A DNA stretch of 64,000 bases from Actinomadura sp. WMMA1423 (GCF_006547145.1 NZ_CP041244.1:2604001-2668000), one strand, 5' to 3'; positions 29,517 to 38,102 are shown, counted from the first letter of the stretch. Made by a program: numbers and translations. Notes: generated from the sequence alone by a model not told the origin.

Positions 29517-30398
29517 TCAGACCAGCGTGCAGGACAGCTTGTTGAGGACGCAGCTGGACGGCTTGGACGGGGTCCCCTGCGCGGTGAACACGATCCGCAC
29601 GGTGCCGCCGGGCGCGATCCCGGTGCGGCCGCGGACGAAGCCGATCTCGCCGGTCCGCACGACGGTGGCGCCGCTGAGGGCGGTGACCGTCGCGTTCGGG
29701 ATCTTGAACGCGAGCGCCCACTTGCTGACGGGGAGCTGCCCCTTGTTGGCGATGGTGGCGGTGGCCTTGAAGCCGCCGGGAGTGCGGGAGGCGACGCGGA
29801 ACCCGACGACCAGGCCGTCGGGGCGGCCGCCGCGGCTGGCGCGCTCGCCGGGGCCGCGCTGGGAGACCTGGTTGTCGCGCGGGTCGGTCTGGCTGGTCTT
29901 CGGTGAGCCGCCCGCGAAGTTGAGGGAGATCTGCTGGGTGCTCAGCGCGTAGGAGACGATCCCGACGGCGATGACCAGGGCGACGATCGGGAGCAGTGGG
30001 AGCGGGAGCACGGAGACGAGCTTCGTCCAGCCGCGCTTGCCGGAGGCGTCGGACGGGTCCGCGGATTCCAGCTCGGGCATCTCGGCGGGGTCCAGAAGCC
30101 GTTCGCGCGGCAGTTCGGGGAACGACGACGTGGGAGAGCCCGGGTAGTCGCCGGGGTAGTCCCCAGGGAGCGGTTCGAACCGGTATGGCTCTGGCGGCGG
30201 GTCGTGCTGGCGTTCGGCGACCGGCGGGGGCCCCGATCTGACCCGGTCGTGCGGCGACACGTAGACCCGGTCGTCGGTCGGCCCCGAGAAGATGTCGTAG
30301 GAGGGGTCGACCGGAGCCCCGTAGTACGACCCTCGCGACGCATCGGCGCCGGGTACGGGGTCGTCTTCCGGTTGCTCAAGCCTGGAGTGTCGTCCCAT
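29517..30398 (-). CDS. Membrane-anchored protein with C-terminal CBM2-like domain
   Basis: 293 residues. About 125 polar, Pro/Asp-rich cytoplasmic residues precede one membrane helix (about 130-155, [20 protein letters not shown]). After a Gly/Arg linker the last 100 residues look like a family 2 carbohydrate-binding module: [32 protein letters not shown], and a cysteine pair ([10 protein letters not shown]). It may bind wall or extracellular glycans at the surface. Function is inferred. The ATG at 30398 has AGAGGG upstream. Confidence 0.75.
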   Translation of the reverse strand: MGRHSRLEQPEDDPVPGADASRGSYYGAPVDPSYDIFSGPTDDRVYVSPHDRVRSGPPPVAERQHDPPPEPYRFEPLPGDYPGDYPGSPTSSFPELPRERLLDPAEMPELESADPSDASGKRGWTKLVSVLPLPLLPIVALVIAVGIVSYALSTQQISLNFAGGSPKTSQTDPRDNQVSQRGPGERASRGGRPDGLVVGFRVASRTPGGFKATATIANKGQLPVSKWALAFKIPNATVTALSGATVVRTGEIGFVRGRTGIAPGGTVRIVFTAQGTPSKPSSCVLNKLSCTLV

Positions 30399-30499
30399 CC
30401 CATCCCTCTTCGATCACAGGATGTATACCAAACCCGCATCAAGCATGCCTACCGGATGCGTCAACGCACCCGGCTGTACGCGCTGTGCGCGCAGGGCGT

Positions 30500-31420
30500 T
30501 CAGGCTGGGAAATGGTCCCACGCTCCGGCCGGCGGTTCACGTCCATCCACGCGTACACCGGTCCCTTCGGCGACGGTTCCGATCCGTGTCCAGGATGGAG
30601 GCAGGACGGCGTCCGGCGGGTAGGTTCCGGCGAACCCGTGGTCCTCGCCGCCGGTGAGCACGTGCCCCTGCCCGTCCGGGCCGAGGATCTCCGGGACGGG
30701 CAGCGACGCGGAGTCGACGTCGATCCGGACGCCGCTCGCCTCGGCGATGTGCCCGAGGTCCTGGACGAGCCCGTCGCTCACGTCGAGCAGGGCGGTGGCG
30801 CCGTGCTTCCGCGCCTCCTCCCCTGCGGTGTAGGGGGGCTCGGGACGGCGGTGCGCCGCGATCAACTCCTCGGGACCGTCCTGCCCGGCCTCCAGCAGCG
30901 CGAGGCCGGCGGCAGCGAAGCCGAGCCTGCCCCGGACGGCCACGACGTCGCCGGGGCGGGCCCCGGACCGGGTGAGCGGCGCGGCGCCGCCGAGGTCGCC
31001 CAGCGCGGTGATCGCGAGGGTGACCCGCGGCGCGGCGACGACGTCGCCTCCCGCGACGGACGCCCCCGCCGCGCGGCACTCGTCGGCGAGCCCGTCGTAG
31101 AGCCGCTCGGCCCAGCCCGCGTCCGTCTCGGGCGGGGCCGCGAAGCCGACGAGCAGCGCCGTGGGGGCCGCGCCCATCGCGACGACGTCGGCGAGGTTCT
31201 GCGCGGCGGCCTTGCGGCCGATGTCGTAGGGGCCGGACCAGTCGCGCCGGAAGTGCCGTCCTTCCACGAGGAGGTCGGTGGTGGCGACGACGCGGCCGTC
31301 CGGTGCGGCGATCACCGCGGCGTCGTCGCCGGGGCCGAGCCGGACCGCCGGCCCCTGCGGCAACCGCCGGACCAAACGGCCGATCAGGCCGAATTCGCCC
31401 AGCTCACCGATCGTCCCCAT
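30500..31420 (-). CDS. thiL: Thiamine-monophosphate kinase ThiL
   Basis: 306 residues. Makes thiamine pyrophosphate from TMP and ATP. AIR-synthase-like fold with GELGEFGLIGRLV, GPGDDAAVI, TTDLLVEGRHF, SVAGGDVV and DVSDGLVQDLGHIAEASG. It is divergent from the RAM-domain gene with 133 nt between starts. Confidence 0.95.
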   Translation of the reverse strand: MGTIGELGEFGLIGRLVRRLPQGPAVRLGPGDDAAVIAAPDGRVVATTDLLVEGRHFRRDWSGPYDIGRKAAAQNLADVVAMGAAPTALLVGFAAPPETDAGWAERLYDGLADECRAAGASVAGGDVVAAPRVTLAITALGDLGGAAPLTRSGARPGDVVAVRGRLGFAAAGLALLEAGQDGPEELIAAHRRPEPPYTAGEEARKHGATALLDVSDGLVQDLGHIAEASGVRIDVDSASLPVPEILGPDGQGHVLTGGEDHGFAGTYPPDAVLPPSWTRIGTVAEGTGVRVDGREPPAGAWDHFPA

Positions 31421-31553
31421 CTGCGCCGTTCCCCCGTTTTCCCGCGTTTCTCCCGATTCCCACCGGGCACGCCGTACCCCGACCGCCCGTGGCGGCGCGT
31501 AACACGATACGGTGAACCGTCCGACGGTTGATTCTCCGCTTGGGGAGGACGTG

Positions 31554-31787
31554 ATGGTGCAGGCCTACATCCTCATCCAGACCGAAGTCGGTAAGGCAGC
31601 CGAAGTGGCGGGCCACATCTCCGGCATAACCGGCGTCACCCGGGCGGAGGACGTCACCGGACCCTACGACGTGATCGTCCGAGCGGAGGCGCGCAATGTG
31701 GACGAGCTGGGCAAGCTCGTCGTCGCGCAGATCCAGGCGGTCGAGGGCATCACGCGGACCCTCACCTGCCCGATCGTCCACATCTGA
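31554..31787 (+). CDS. Stand-alone Lrp/AsnC ligand-binding (RAM) domain protein
   Basis: 77 residues, corresponding to only the C-terminal effector domain of Lrp/AsnC regulators (MVQAYILIQTEVGKAAEVAG, then GPYDVIVRAEARNVDELGKL) with no HTH. Such proteins form ring oligomers and bind amino acids. The ATG at 31554 has GGGGAGGA 5 nt upstream. Conserved next to thiL in actinomycetes. Effector unknown. Confidence 0.92.
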   Translation: MVQAYILIQTEVGKAAEVAGHISGITGVTRAEDVTGPYDVIVRAEARNVDELGKLVVAQIQAVEGITRTLTCPIVHI

Positions 31788-31822
31788 GCACCCCCCGACA
31801 TCCGAGTGCTCGACGCGACCCG

Positions 31823-32101
31823 CGCGCCCCACAACGCCCCGGCGCTCCACGAAAGCCGAGCACCCGACGGCGGGTGTGCGTCCCAGGCCGGCTGAGCGCT
31901 CCACGGCAGCCGAGCCTTTGATGGCAGCTGCGCGCTCCACGACACCCCGGCATTCGACGAACGCAGAGCGCTCGACGGCGGCTGCGCCTCCCAGGGCCTC
32001 CGCGCGCCACAGGACAGCCGAACGTCTGACGGCAGTCGTGCGCTCCGCGGCACCCCGGCGTTCTACGAACGCCGAGCGCTCGACGGTGGGTGTGCGTTCC
32101 G
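31823..32101 (+). repeat. 108-nt tandem repeat, about 2.6 diverged units
   Basis: Units begin near 31823, 31931 and 32039, exactly 108 nt apart, with text such as CCCCGGCGTTC-ACGAACGC-GAGCGCTCGACGG. The period is a multiple of three and the plus frame stays open into the DUF3515 gene. It would add a basic, Ser/Thr/Arg-rich extension (motif RSTNAERST) of about 110 residues before the lipoprotein signal. I place the gene start after the repeat, since a signal peptide should be N-terminal. Confidence 0.75.
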
Positions 32102-32118
32102 TGACGCCCGCGCGCTTC

Positions 32119-32613
32119 ATGAGTGCGGGGCGAGGTGCGGCGGGATGGCGGCTCGGGGTGGGCAGGCGTTCCGCGGTCGTGCTCGGTGGTCTGGCGCTGG
32201 TCGCGTCGGCGTGCGGTGACGGGGCGGTCCAGGTTCCGGTGCCGAGTCCGGACGCGGTGACCCAGCGGCTGTGCCAGGGGCTGCGGCTGCCGGAGAAGGT
32301 CCACGGGCTGAAGCGCCGCGACGCCTCCCCGGACTCGCCGCTGACCGCCGCCTGGGGATCGCCCGCGATCGCGCTGCGCTGCGGGGTGCCGCGGCCCGCG
32401 ACGCTCCGTCCGGCGTCCGAGCTGGTGACCATCAACGGGATCGACTGGTTCGGGCAGCCCGCCGACCGGCCGGTGACCTTCACCGCCGTGGCGCGGCAGG
32501 CCTACGTCGAGGTGACCGTGCCGCCGAAGTACAACCCGGCCGGGGACGTGCTGATCGAGCTGGGCCCCGCGATCGAGGCGACGATCCCGGCGAAGCCCGA
32601 GGGGCAGATCTGA
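32119..32613 (+). CDS. DUF3515 lipoprotein
   Basis: 164 residues from the ATG at 32119 (MSAGRGAAGWRLGVGRRS), followed by signal VVLGGLALVASAC with lipobox cysteine. The mature part has the DUF3515 pattern: three cysteines counting the lipid-linked one, LPEKVHGLKRRDASPDSP, AAWGSPAIALRCGVPRP and NGIDWFGQPADRPVTFTAV. The family is secreted, of unknown function, and usually located near thiL/ddl in actinomycetes. An in-frame GTG at 32101 is an alternative start. Confidence 0.85.
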   Translation: MSAGRGAAGWRLGVGRRSAVVLGGLALVASACGDGAVQVPVPSPDAVTQRLCQGLRLPEKVHGLKRRDASPDSPLTAAWGSPAIALRCGVPRPATLRPASELVTINGIDWFGQPADRPVTFTAVARQAYVEVTVPPKYNPAGDVLIELGPAIEATIPAKPEGQI

Positions 32614-32615
32614 TC

Positions 32616-32660
32616 GTCCGGCCCGGGCCGGACCGGCTCCTGCAGACGGGCGGGCCCGTC
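32616..32660. terminator. Two hairpins between DUF3515 and the SDR gene
   Basis: A perfect 18-bp palindrome, GTCCGGCCCGGGCCGGAC (32616-32633), is followed by GACGGG-CGGG-CCCGTC (32645-32660). They lie between convergent genes and are the likely terminators. Confidence 0.6.
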
Positions 32661-32686
32661 CTACACGGCGTGCGGTGTCAGGGCGG

Positions 32687-33466
32687 TCACGACTCTTCCA
32701 GCGGCGCTTCGGGCTGTACTTCGACGAGCCGGAGGTGGGCCCCGCGCGGAGCCGCGACGATCGCGGCGACGGCGGCGGCCACGTCGGACGGGCGCAGGAA
32801 GTACGGGTGGCGGGCGTGGCCCCACTTCGCCCAGTCCTCCAGGACGGCGCCGGTCGTCTCCGCGTCCCAGCTCATGCCCATGCCGGTCGCGGTCGGTCCG
32901 GGCCGGACGATCGACGCCCGCACACCCGTCCCCTCCAGCTCCATCTGCATGGTGCGGGCCATGCCCTCCACGCCGTTCTTGGCCGCGACGTAGGCGCCCG
33001 TCCAGGAACGGGGGGCGGGGACGGTGTCGGAGGAGACGAACACGATGTCGCCGCGCCGCCGCGCCACCATCTGCGGGACGAAATGCGAGACGAGCCGGTG
33101 CGCGCCGACGAGGTGGACCTGCACCTGCGCGAGGAACTCGGCGGTGTCGAGTTCGTGGACGCGCCCGGCGGACAGGTCGCCTGCGCTGGACACCACGATC
33201 TCGATGGGGCCGAGCGCGTCCTCTGCGGCCGCGGCGAACGCCTTGACCGAGTCGGAGTCGGCGACGTCCAGCGGGTGCGCGAACGCCTCTCCCCCGCCGG
33301 CGCGGACCGTCGCCGCCAGTTCCTCGCACTTGTCGGTGCGCCGCGCGCCGAGCGCGACGGGGTGCCCGGCCATCGCCAGCGCCGTCGCCGTCGCCGCGCC
33401 GATGCCCGAGGAGGCGCCGGCGACCACGGCCGCGCGCCGCTCGGGATGGGGGTCGAACCTGGGCAT
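32687..33466 (-). CDS. Short-chain dehydrogenase/reductase
   Basis: 259 residues. Classical SDR: nucleotide motif GASSGIG near residue 17, VSSAG, catalytic Ser in VFVSSDTV and YVAAK. Substrate unknown. It abuts the P450 stop with no gap and ends the TetR-P450-SDR operon, so it probably oxidises or reduces the P450 product. GGAGGTG precedes the ATG. Confidence 0.92.
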   Translation of the reverse strand: MPRFDPHPERRAAVVAGASSGIGAATATALAMAGHPVALGARRTDKCEELAATVRAGGGEAFAHPLDVADSDSVKAFAAAAEDALGPIEIVVSSAGDLSAGRVHELDTAEFLAQVQVHLVGAHRLVSHFVPQMVARRRGDIVFVSSDTVPAPRSWTGAYVAAKNGVEGMARTMQMELEGTGVRASIVRPGPTATGMGMSWDAETTGAVLEDWAKWGHARHPYFLRPSDVAAAVAAIVAAPRGAHLRLVEVQPEAPLEES

Positions 33467-34672
33467 CTACCGCACCTCCACACGTACGGGCAGCGTCGCG
33501 AACCCGCGGACGTTCACCGAGTGGACTCGCTCGGCGTTCTCGTGGTCGACCTCGTAGGAGCCGACGCGGCGCACGAACTCTGTCAGCGCGATGCGCGCCT
33601 CCAGCCGTGCCAGGTTCGCGCCGAGGCAGAAGTGCCGCCCGCCGCCGAAGCTGACGAGCTGCGAGGTGTCGCGGTCGAGGTCGTAGGTCTCGGCGTCGGG
33701 GAACACGCGCGGGTCGCGGTTGGCAGAGCCGACGAGCAGGAGCACGCGGTCGCCCTCGCGGACCCGCCGCCCGTGCAGTTCGACGTCCCGCACGACCTTC
33801 CTGGCGAGCATCTGGCTGGAGGTGTCGTAGCGGAGCGTCTCCTCGATCCAGTCGTCCACGCGGGCCGGGTCGCGGAGCGGCTTGGCGGCCTGGTCCGGGT
33901 TGCGCGCCCCCCAGTACAGGGCGTTGGCGAGCAGCTTGGTGGTGGTCTCGTTCCCGGCGACCACCATCAGGAACAGGAACGCGATGACCTCCTCGTCGGT
34001 GAGCCGGTCGCCGTCGATCTCGGCGTCCAGCAGCGCCGAGGTCAGGTCGCCGGTCGGCCCGCGGCGCCGTTCGGCGACCATGTCCTGGTAGTAGCCGACG
34101 AGGGTGAGCGCCGCGTCCATTCCGGCGGGCGGGACGTCGTTCAGCCCCTCCTCCCGGTGGACGACCGTGTCCGCGAGACGGCGCACCTCGGCCCGGTCGG
34201 CCTCGGGGACGCCCATCATCTCCGAGATGACGTCCATGGGCAGCAGGCCCGCGAAGTCGGCGACGAAGTCGAACTCGCCATTCTCCAGGGCGGGCTCCAG
34301 GTAGCGCCTGGTCAGCGACAGGATGCCGTCCTCCAGCTCCTTCACCCGCCGTGGCGTGAAGCCCTTGGAGACGAGGGCGCGCATCCGGGTGTGGCGCGGC
34401 GGATCGAGCGCGAGGAACGACATCGTCCGGGGCGCGTGCGGGCCCCAGGCGCTCGGCTCCACGGATACGCCGTGGGAGTTGGAGAACGTCGCGTGGTCGC
34501 GGAAGGCCGCGGACACGTCGGCGTGCCGGGACAGCGCCCAGAAGCCGATCTCGTCGTTGCGGTAGAGGGGCGCCTCCTCGCGCAGCCGCGCGTAGAGGGG
34601 GTAGGGGTCCTCGTGGACGGAGTAGTCGAAGGGGCTGTAGGAGACCTGCGCGGCAGGGTCCACGGCCGTCAC
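33467..34672 (-). CDS. Cytochrome P450
   Basis: 401 residues, soluble bacterial type. I-helix AGNETTT near 239; ExxR at 278-281; heme loop SFGGGRHFCLGANLARLE with Cys349. The I-helix has Asn-Glu where many P450s have the acid-Thr pair, and Thr at 243 fits the oxygen-activation position. No ferredoxin or reductase gene is adjacent. GTG start; the TetR stop is 1 nt upstream. The SDR downstream and the aldehyde dehydrogenase operon under the same operator suggest stepwise oxidation of a hydrocarbon, terpenoid or steroid; the substrate cannot be read from sequence. Confidence 0.94.
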   Translation of the reverse strand: MTAVDPAAQVSYSPFDYSVHEDPYPLYARLREEAPLYRNDEIGFWALSRHADVSAAFRDHATFSNSHGVSVEPSAWGPHAPRTMSFLALDPPRHTRMRALVSKGFTPRRVKELEDGILSLTRRYLEPALENGEFDFVADFAGLLPMDVISEMMGVPEADRAEVRRLADTVVHREEGLNDVPPAGMDAALTLVGYYQDMVAERRRGPTGDLTSALLDAEIDGDRLTDEEVIAFLFLMVVAGNETTTKLLANALYWGARNPDQAAKPLRDPARVDDWIEETLRYDTSSQMLARKVVRDVELHGRRVREGDRVLLLVGSANRDPRVFPDAETYDLDRDTSQLVSFGGGRHFCLGANLARLEARIALTEFVRRVGSYEVDHENAERVHSVNVRGFATLPVRVEVR

Positions 34673-34673
34673 C

Positions 34674-35261
34674 TCACTCGGGAAGTTCGGGGAGGATGAG
34701 CTCCGCCATCTCGGCGAGCCGGTCGGCCATGCGGGCGTAGGACGTGTAGCCCATGCCCGCGTACACGAGCGCGCCGGTGTAGGCCAGCTCCAGCGCGCCG
34801 AGGATCTTGGGGTCGTCGTGCTCGCGCAGCGCCGCGCGGAGCCGTTCGCGGATCGCGTAGCCGATCCGCATCCGCAGTTCGCGGACGTCGGGGTCGGTGC
34901 CGAGCAGCGCGGTGGTGCACGCCGCGGCGAGGTCCGGTTCGTCCGACACCAGCAGCGCGATCTCGCGGAGCGTCTCCACGACCCGCTCGCGGAGCGTCCC
35001 GTCCGCCTCCACCGGGGGCAGGGCGCTGAGCCGCCGCCAGAACACCTCGGTGATGAGGTGGTTCTTGGAGGCGAAGTAGGTGTAGGCGGTCGCGGGCGCC
35101 ACCCCTGCGCGGCGGGCCACGTTGCGGACGGTCAGGCCCTCGTAGCCGGTCTCGCCGACCTCCACCACGGCGGCGTCGGTCAGCCGCCGCACCGTGTCGG
35201 CCTGCCGCTCGGTGAGGCGGCGCCGCGTGGACTCGGTCATGGGCTCGGATTTTCCGGACAC
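34674..35261 (-). CDS. TetR-family regulator of the P450 operon
   Basis: 195 residues from the leaderless-type GTG at 35261, or 188 from the ATG at 35240 (MTESTRRRLTERQADTV). N-terminal HTH: GYEGLTVRNVARRAGVAPAT then AYTYFASKNHLITE, typical of TetR. The C-terminal domain binds an unknown ligand. Its promoter carries the palindrome GGACACGTGTCC, which recurs at the aldehyde dehydrogenase start, so autoregulation and control of both operons are likely. First gene of TetR-P450-SDR. Confidence 0.93.
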   Translation of the reverse strand: MSGKSEPMTESTRRRLTERQADTVRRLTDAAVVEVGETGYEGLTVRNVARRAGVAPATAYTYFASKNHLITEVFWRRLSALPPVEADGTLRERVVETLREIALLVSDEPDLAAACTTALLGTDPDVRELRMRIGYAIRERLRAALREHDDPKILGALELAYTGALVYAGMGYTSYARMADRLAEMAELILPELPE

Positions 35262-35275
35262 GTGTCCAGACATTA
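35253..35275 (-). promoter_or_regulatory. TetR operator and leaderless-type promoter
   Basis: GGACACGTGTCC (35256-35267) is a perfect palindrome, extended imperfectly by TC/GA on the flanks. On the minus strand TAATGT (35270-35275, a TAnnnT -10 box) precedes it. The GTG inside CACGTG is in frame with the regulator and 8 nt from the -10. Repressor binding would cover both the transcription and translation starts. Confidence 0.75.
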
Positions 35276-35329
35276 GTTCAGAAGGCGGGTGCGCGCAACG
35301 TCCGGCGTCCCGGACGGCGCGTCACCGTG

Positions 35330-35413
35330 TGAGGCGGGTGGGATTCGAACCCACTCAGTCAACGACGCTTGGGTTACAGCCAAGCCCGACTCTCCGAACG
35401 TCGGCGCCGCCCC
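35330..35413 (-). tRNA. tRNA-Tyr(GUA)-like gene with unusual D-arm
   Basis: Minus strand. Acceptor GGGGCGG pairs with CCGCCTC (7/7, one G-U); discriminator A; CCA not encoded. Anticodon arm CTTGG-CTGTAAC-CCAAG gives anticodon GUA. A 13-nt variable arm folds as GTC-GTT-GAC, as in class II tRNAs. T-arm GTGGG-TTCGAAT-CCCAC is perfect. The D region CCGAC-GTTCGGAGA-GTCGG forms a 5-bp stem, but U8 and A14 are not where expected and the sequence differs from ordinary actinomycete tRNA-Tyr. It may be a second, divergent isoacceptor or a tRNA-like gene. Confidence 0.7.
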
Positions 35414-35451
35414 TCGCGCGGGCCGCCCGGCCCGCGCCGTACTCCTTCATG

Positions 35452-35624
35452 GCAGTGCTCTCCTCCTTCGGGCCTGGTGGCCCTCCATCGTCGAGCACTG
35501 CGGGCGATCGCTGGCATCGCTACGTCTCGCCTTGGCGGCTCGCTGCGCGATCAGGTTCTCGCTTCGCTCGAACCTGCCTTCGGACGCGATCGCAGCCGGT
35601 CAGGTTGTCGCGGGGTTGCGGTGC
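35452..35624 (+). repeat. Dispersed structured element, copy C (inverted)
   Basis: Same element as copies A and B but on the plus strand, 38 nt from the tRNA-like gene. The outer stem is GCAGTGCTC/GAGCACTGC (35452-35460 with 35493-35501, nine perfect pairs), entirely different in sequence from the A/B stem. The inner hairpin GGGCC-TGGT-GGCCC differs only in the loop. The later stem is CAGGTTC/GAACCTG (35552-35558 with 35570-35576). These changes keep pairing intact. Confidence 0.87.
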
Positions 35625-35738
35625 GGGGTGAGGTCGCCGCGCGACGTTACCGGGCATGGCGCGCACCTGCCCGCAAAGGCTGTAGCCGCGTGTGACTCGC
35701 AAGGCGGGCGTCGCTCGCGGCGGGTCGGCCGAGGGCCT

Positions 35739-35813
35739 CTAGGAGAGGGGATACCGGCCGGGGCGGGCGCGCGACGCCGAGGGCAGTCGAAGTCGATACT
35801 GCTCCAGAGCCAT
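35739..35813 (-). CDS. Possible small ORF, 24 residues
   Basis: ATG at 35813 with a strong Shine-Dalgarno, GAGAGGAGGACCGGCC-ATG, encoding MALEQYRLRLPSASRARPGR plus four residues and TAG. It lies downstream of the kinase gene and upstream of the tRNA-like gene on the minus strand. No family recognised. Evidence is the ribosome binding site only; it could be a leader peptide, a small protein or chance. Confidence 0.3.
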   Translation of the reverse strand: MALEQYRLRLPSASRARPGRYPLS

Positions 35814-35916
35814 GGCCGGTCCTCCTCTCGGGGTCTGGCGTCACCGTCTCCGTCTGGGACGGGCTGACGTCGTCAACGGTGCCACCGGCGGCGCGGCGGC
35901 CGCAACGGGTTTTCGC

Positions 35917-37440
35917 TCAGCTGTCGTCCGGCAGGGCCGCCCCGAACGCGACCAGCGCCCAGAACGCCACCATGATCCAGCCGAGCGCGATCCCGGTCAC
36001 CGCGAGCCCGAGCCCGCGCTCGCCCGAGCGCCGCAGCCGCACCCAGGCCATGTGCCCGGCGACGATCGCGGGGATGGACGGCAGCCCGCACGTGATCAGC
36101 CCGACCGCGCCCATGGACACCGCGTAGATCGCGAGGCTGTTGACGGGCGGCTTGCCGTGCGCGTGGCGCGCGCCCTGGTACTGGTGGGGCGCCGGTGCGG
36201 CGTGGCTCTGGTACCCCGCCGCCTGCTGGTACGCGGCCGGCTGCCCGGTCTGCTGCTGGTATCCCGCCGGTTGCCGGTATCTGGTCGACCCCTGCGGCTG
36301 CTGGTACACGGCCTGCCGGGCGTCGATGGCGTCGGCGTAGCGGTTCCAGCTCTCCGCCTCGGCGGTCCGTCCCTGCCCGCTGAGCAGGACGGCGAGGTTG
36401 CGCATCGCGGCCGGGTCGCCGGCCTGCGCGGCCTGCCGGTACTGCCCCTCGACGAGCGCCGCCGCCTCCCCCGCGGCGAGCGGCGAGACGACCTCCGAAG
36501 CCTGGGTTCCCGGTTGGGACGGCGTCTCGGCGCGGTGCCGTCCCGTCCCGTGGGAGGGCGCCTGGGTGTGCGGTCGCGACGGCGTCTCGGTGCGGCGCCG
36601 TCCCGGCGCCTGGGTCTGCTGCGAGGGCGGCGCGGACTGCCGGACGCCGCTGGAGATGAGGCCGTCCAGCAGCGACTGGGCGGACGGCCGCCGCGCCGGG
36701 TCCTTGGCCAGCGCCGCCTGGACGGCCCTGAGCAGGGTGCCGTCGAGCCCGCCCAGGTCGGGCTCCCCGCTGATGATCTGGTGGATGACCGCCGGCAGCG
36801 AGTTGCCGCCGAAGCACGGCCCGCCGCGCGCCGCGAAGGCCACGGTCGCGCCCCAGGCGAACACGTCGGACGCCGGGCTCGCGCCGCGCCCGTCGAGCTG
36901 CTCGGGGGCCATGAACGCGGGCGTGCCGACGATGCCGCCGGTCGCGGTGAGGCGCGTCCCGTCCAGGGAGCGGGCGATGCCGAAGTCGATGACGCGCGGA
37001 CCGAACGTGGACAGCAGCACGTTGGCGGGCTTCAGGTCGCGGTGCACGACACCCGCGTCGTGGATGGCGGTCAGCGCGGTCGCGATGCCGACCGCGACGG
37101 CCTCCAGGTCGGCGCCGCGCAGCGGCCCCTCCTTCGCCACGGCGGCGTCCAGGCTCGGGCCGTTGACGAACTCGGTCACCAGGTAGGGCGGGTCCGCGGC
37201 GGGGTCGGCGTCCAGGACCGGCGCCGTGCAGAACGGGCGGACGCGCTTGGCCGCCGAGACCTCCGCCTCGAACCGCGCGCGGTACTGCCGGTCGGCGGCG
37301 AACTCCCGCCGGATGACCTTGAGTGCGACCTTGCGCCCGGACTCGTCCAGGCCCGCGTACACCGTCCCCATGCCGCCCTCGCCGAGACGGTCGACGACCT
37401 GGTAGCGGCCGATGCGCTCCGGCAGGTCGGCGTACGGCAC
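35917..37440 (-). CDS. Membrane Ser/Thr protein kinase with Sel1-like and DUF4190-like C-terminus
   Basis: 507 residues from the GTG at 37440, which has GAGGAG upstream. Hanks-type kinase domain (about 10-265): GEGGMGTVYAG, VALKVIRREF, HRDLKPANVLL, DFGIARSLDGTRL and APEQL. A Ser/Thr/Gln-rich linker is followed by a Sel1/TPR-like repeat (QYRQAAQAGDPAAMRNLAVL), a Tyr/Gln-rich stretch, and two membrane helices with a DUF4190-like pattern (SLAIYAVSMGAVGLITCGLP and LGLAVTGIALGWIMVAFWAL). No PASTA sensor domains. Targets unknown. Confidence 0.9.
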   Translation of the reverse strand: MPYADLPERIGRYQVVDRLGEGGMGTVYAGLDESGRKVALKVIRREFAADRQYRARFEAEVSAAKRVRPFCTAPVLDADPAADPPYLVTEFVNGPSLDAAVAKEGPLRGADLEAVAVGIATALTAIHDAGVVHRDLKPANVLLSTFGPRVIDFGIARSLDGTRLTATGGIVGTPAFMAPEQLDGRGASPASDVFAWGATVAFAARGGPCFGGNSLPAVIHQIISGEPDLGGLDGTLLRAVQAALAKDPARRPSAQSLLDGLISSGVRQSAPPSQQTQAPGRRRTETPSRPHTQAPSHGTGRHRAETPSQPGTQASEVVSPLAAGEAAALVEGQYRQAAQAGDPAAMRNLAVLLSGQGRTAEAESWNRYADAIDARQAVYQQPQGSTRYRQPAGYQQQTGQPAAYQQAAGYQSHAAPAPHQYQGARHAHGKPPVNSLAIYAVSMGAVGLITCGLPSIPAIVAGHMAWVRLRRSGERGLGLAVTGIALGWIMVAFWALVAFGAALPDDS

Positions 37441-37743
37441 GGGACATTCTCCTCGGGACGGCGAAGGGCCGTACAAGCCTGGCACATCCCTACGCTTCAC
37501 GCGGCCCCACTCCGCGATCACTCCGGCGCGCGAACCTCAACCAAACTCAGCCCGCCCCGTCCCGGCCACCACCCTGGCGGCGACCTCCGGCGACCGTCCG
37601 TCATGCACCGTCCGGCCGAGCACGAGACCCCTCCGAAGCCAAGGCACCAGGCACTTAGGCGGCCAGATCCCTGGCGCGCCCTTCAGCGATCCCGGCTCCC
37701 GCCGACCTGCGTGCGTGCTCCCGTACCTACATGCCGAGCAAGA
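37441..37743. other. Intergenic region upstream of the kinase
   Basis: 303 nt between the kinase start and the stop of the truncated PD-(D/E)XK-like fragment. It should hold the kinase promoter. I see no further gene, hairpin or operator I can support. Confidence 0.4.
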
Positions 37744-38016
37744 TCAGTCGTCACCCGGCTCGAAGATCTCCGCGGCCGCCCGGACGGTGAGCGAACGGGC
37801 GAGCCACACGTCCAACCGCGCCATGTCCGCGCACCCAAGGACCCGCTCCCGCTCCGCTTCACTCACCGCGATGCCGCGTTGCTCCAGAACCCGCACGACA
37901 GAACCAGTGCGCGCCTCGACGTAAGCCTGGGCATAGGCCTGGGCATACGACTCTGCCCGGCCCTTTGCCACGCCTCGGGCATAGGCCCTCGCACGACAGT
38001 GTTCGTAGAGAGGCGA
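37744..38016 (-). pseudogene. Truncated paralogue of the adjacent PD-(D/E)XK-like gene
   Basis: The last 90 residues of this frame match the C-terminus of the next gene: SPLYEHCRARAYARGVAKGR against SPYYDSFLARAAVKGEAKGL, GIAVSEAERERVLGCADMAR against GIKVSEEERDRFLGCTDMVR, and ARSLTVRAAAEIF against GRSLTVETAAEIF. The whole catalytic N-terminal part is missing. The frame upstream is unrelated and overlaps the 3' end of the intact gene. It is most simply a decayed tandem duplicate. Confidence 0.75.
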
Positions 38017-38102
38017 TTCGGCTCCTATTGCGCCCGCACCGGACGAGGCGTTGACGGGGCCCGCCGCCTCGAGCGGTCTAAACTCCTCAGCCGAATCACT
38101 TG

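Noticed and set aside
31696..32118. N-terminal repeat extension of the DUF3515 protein
   Set aside because: A lipoprotein signal peptide begins at 32119; an extra basic ~110 residues before it would block export. Kept as a repeat instead.
35334..35424. Plus-strand peptides of the GFEPTQSTTLGLQPSP type
   Set aside because: Such frames are a well-known artefact of reading the complement of a tRNA T-arm and anticodon arm.
36540..36620. Short direct repeats in the kinase linker
   Set aside because: They encode a Ser/Thr/Gln-rich linker (TETPSRP/AETPSQP) and are ordinary low-complexity coding sequence.
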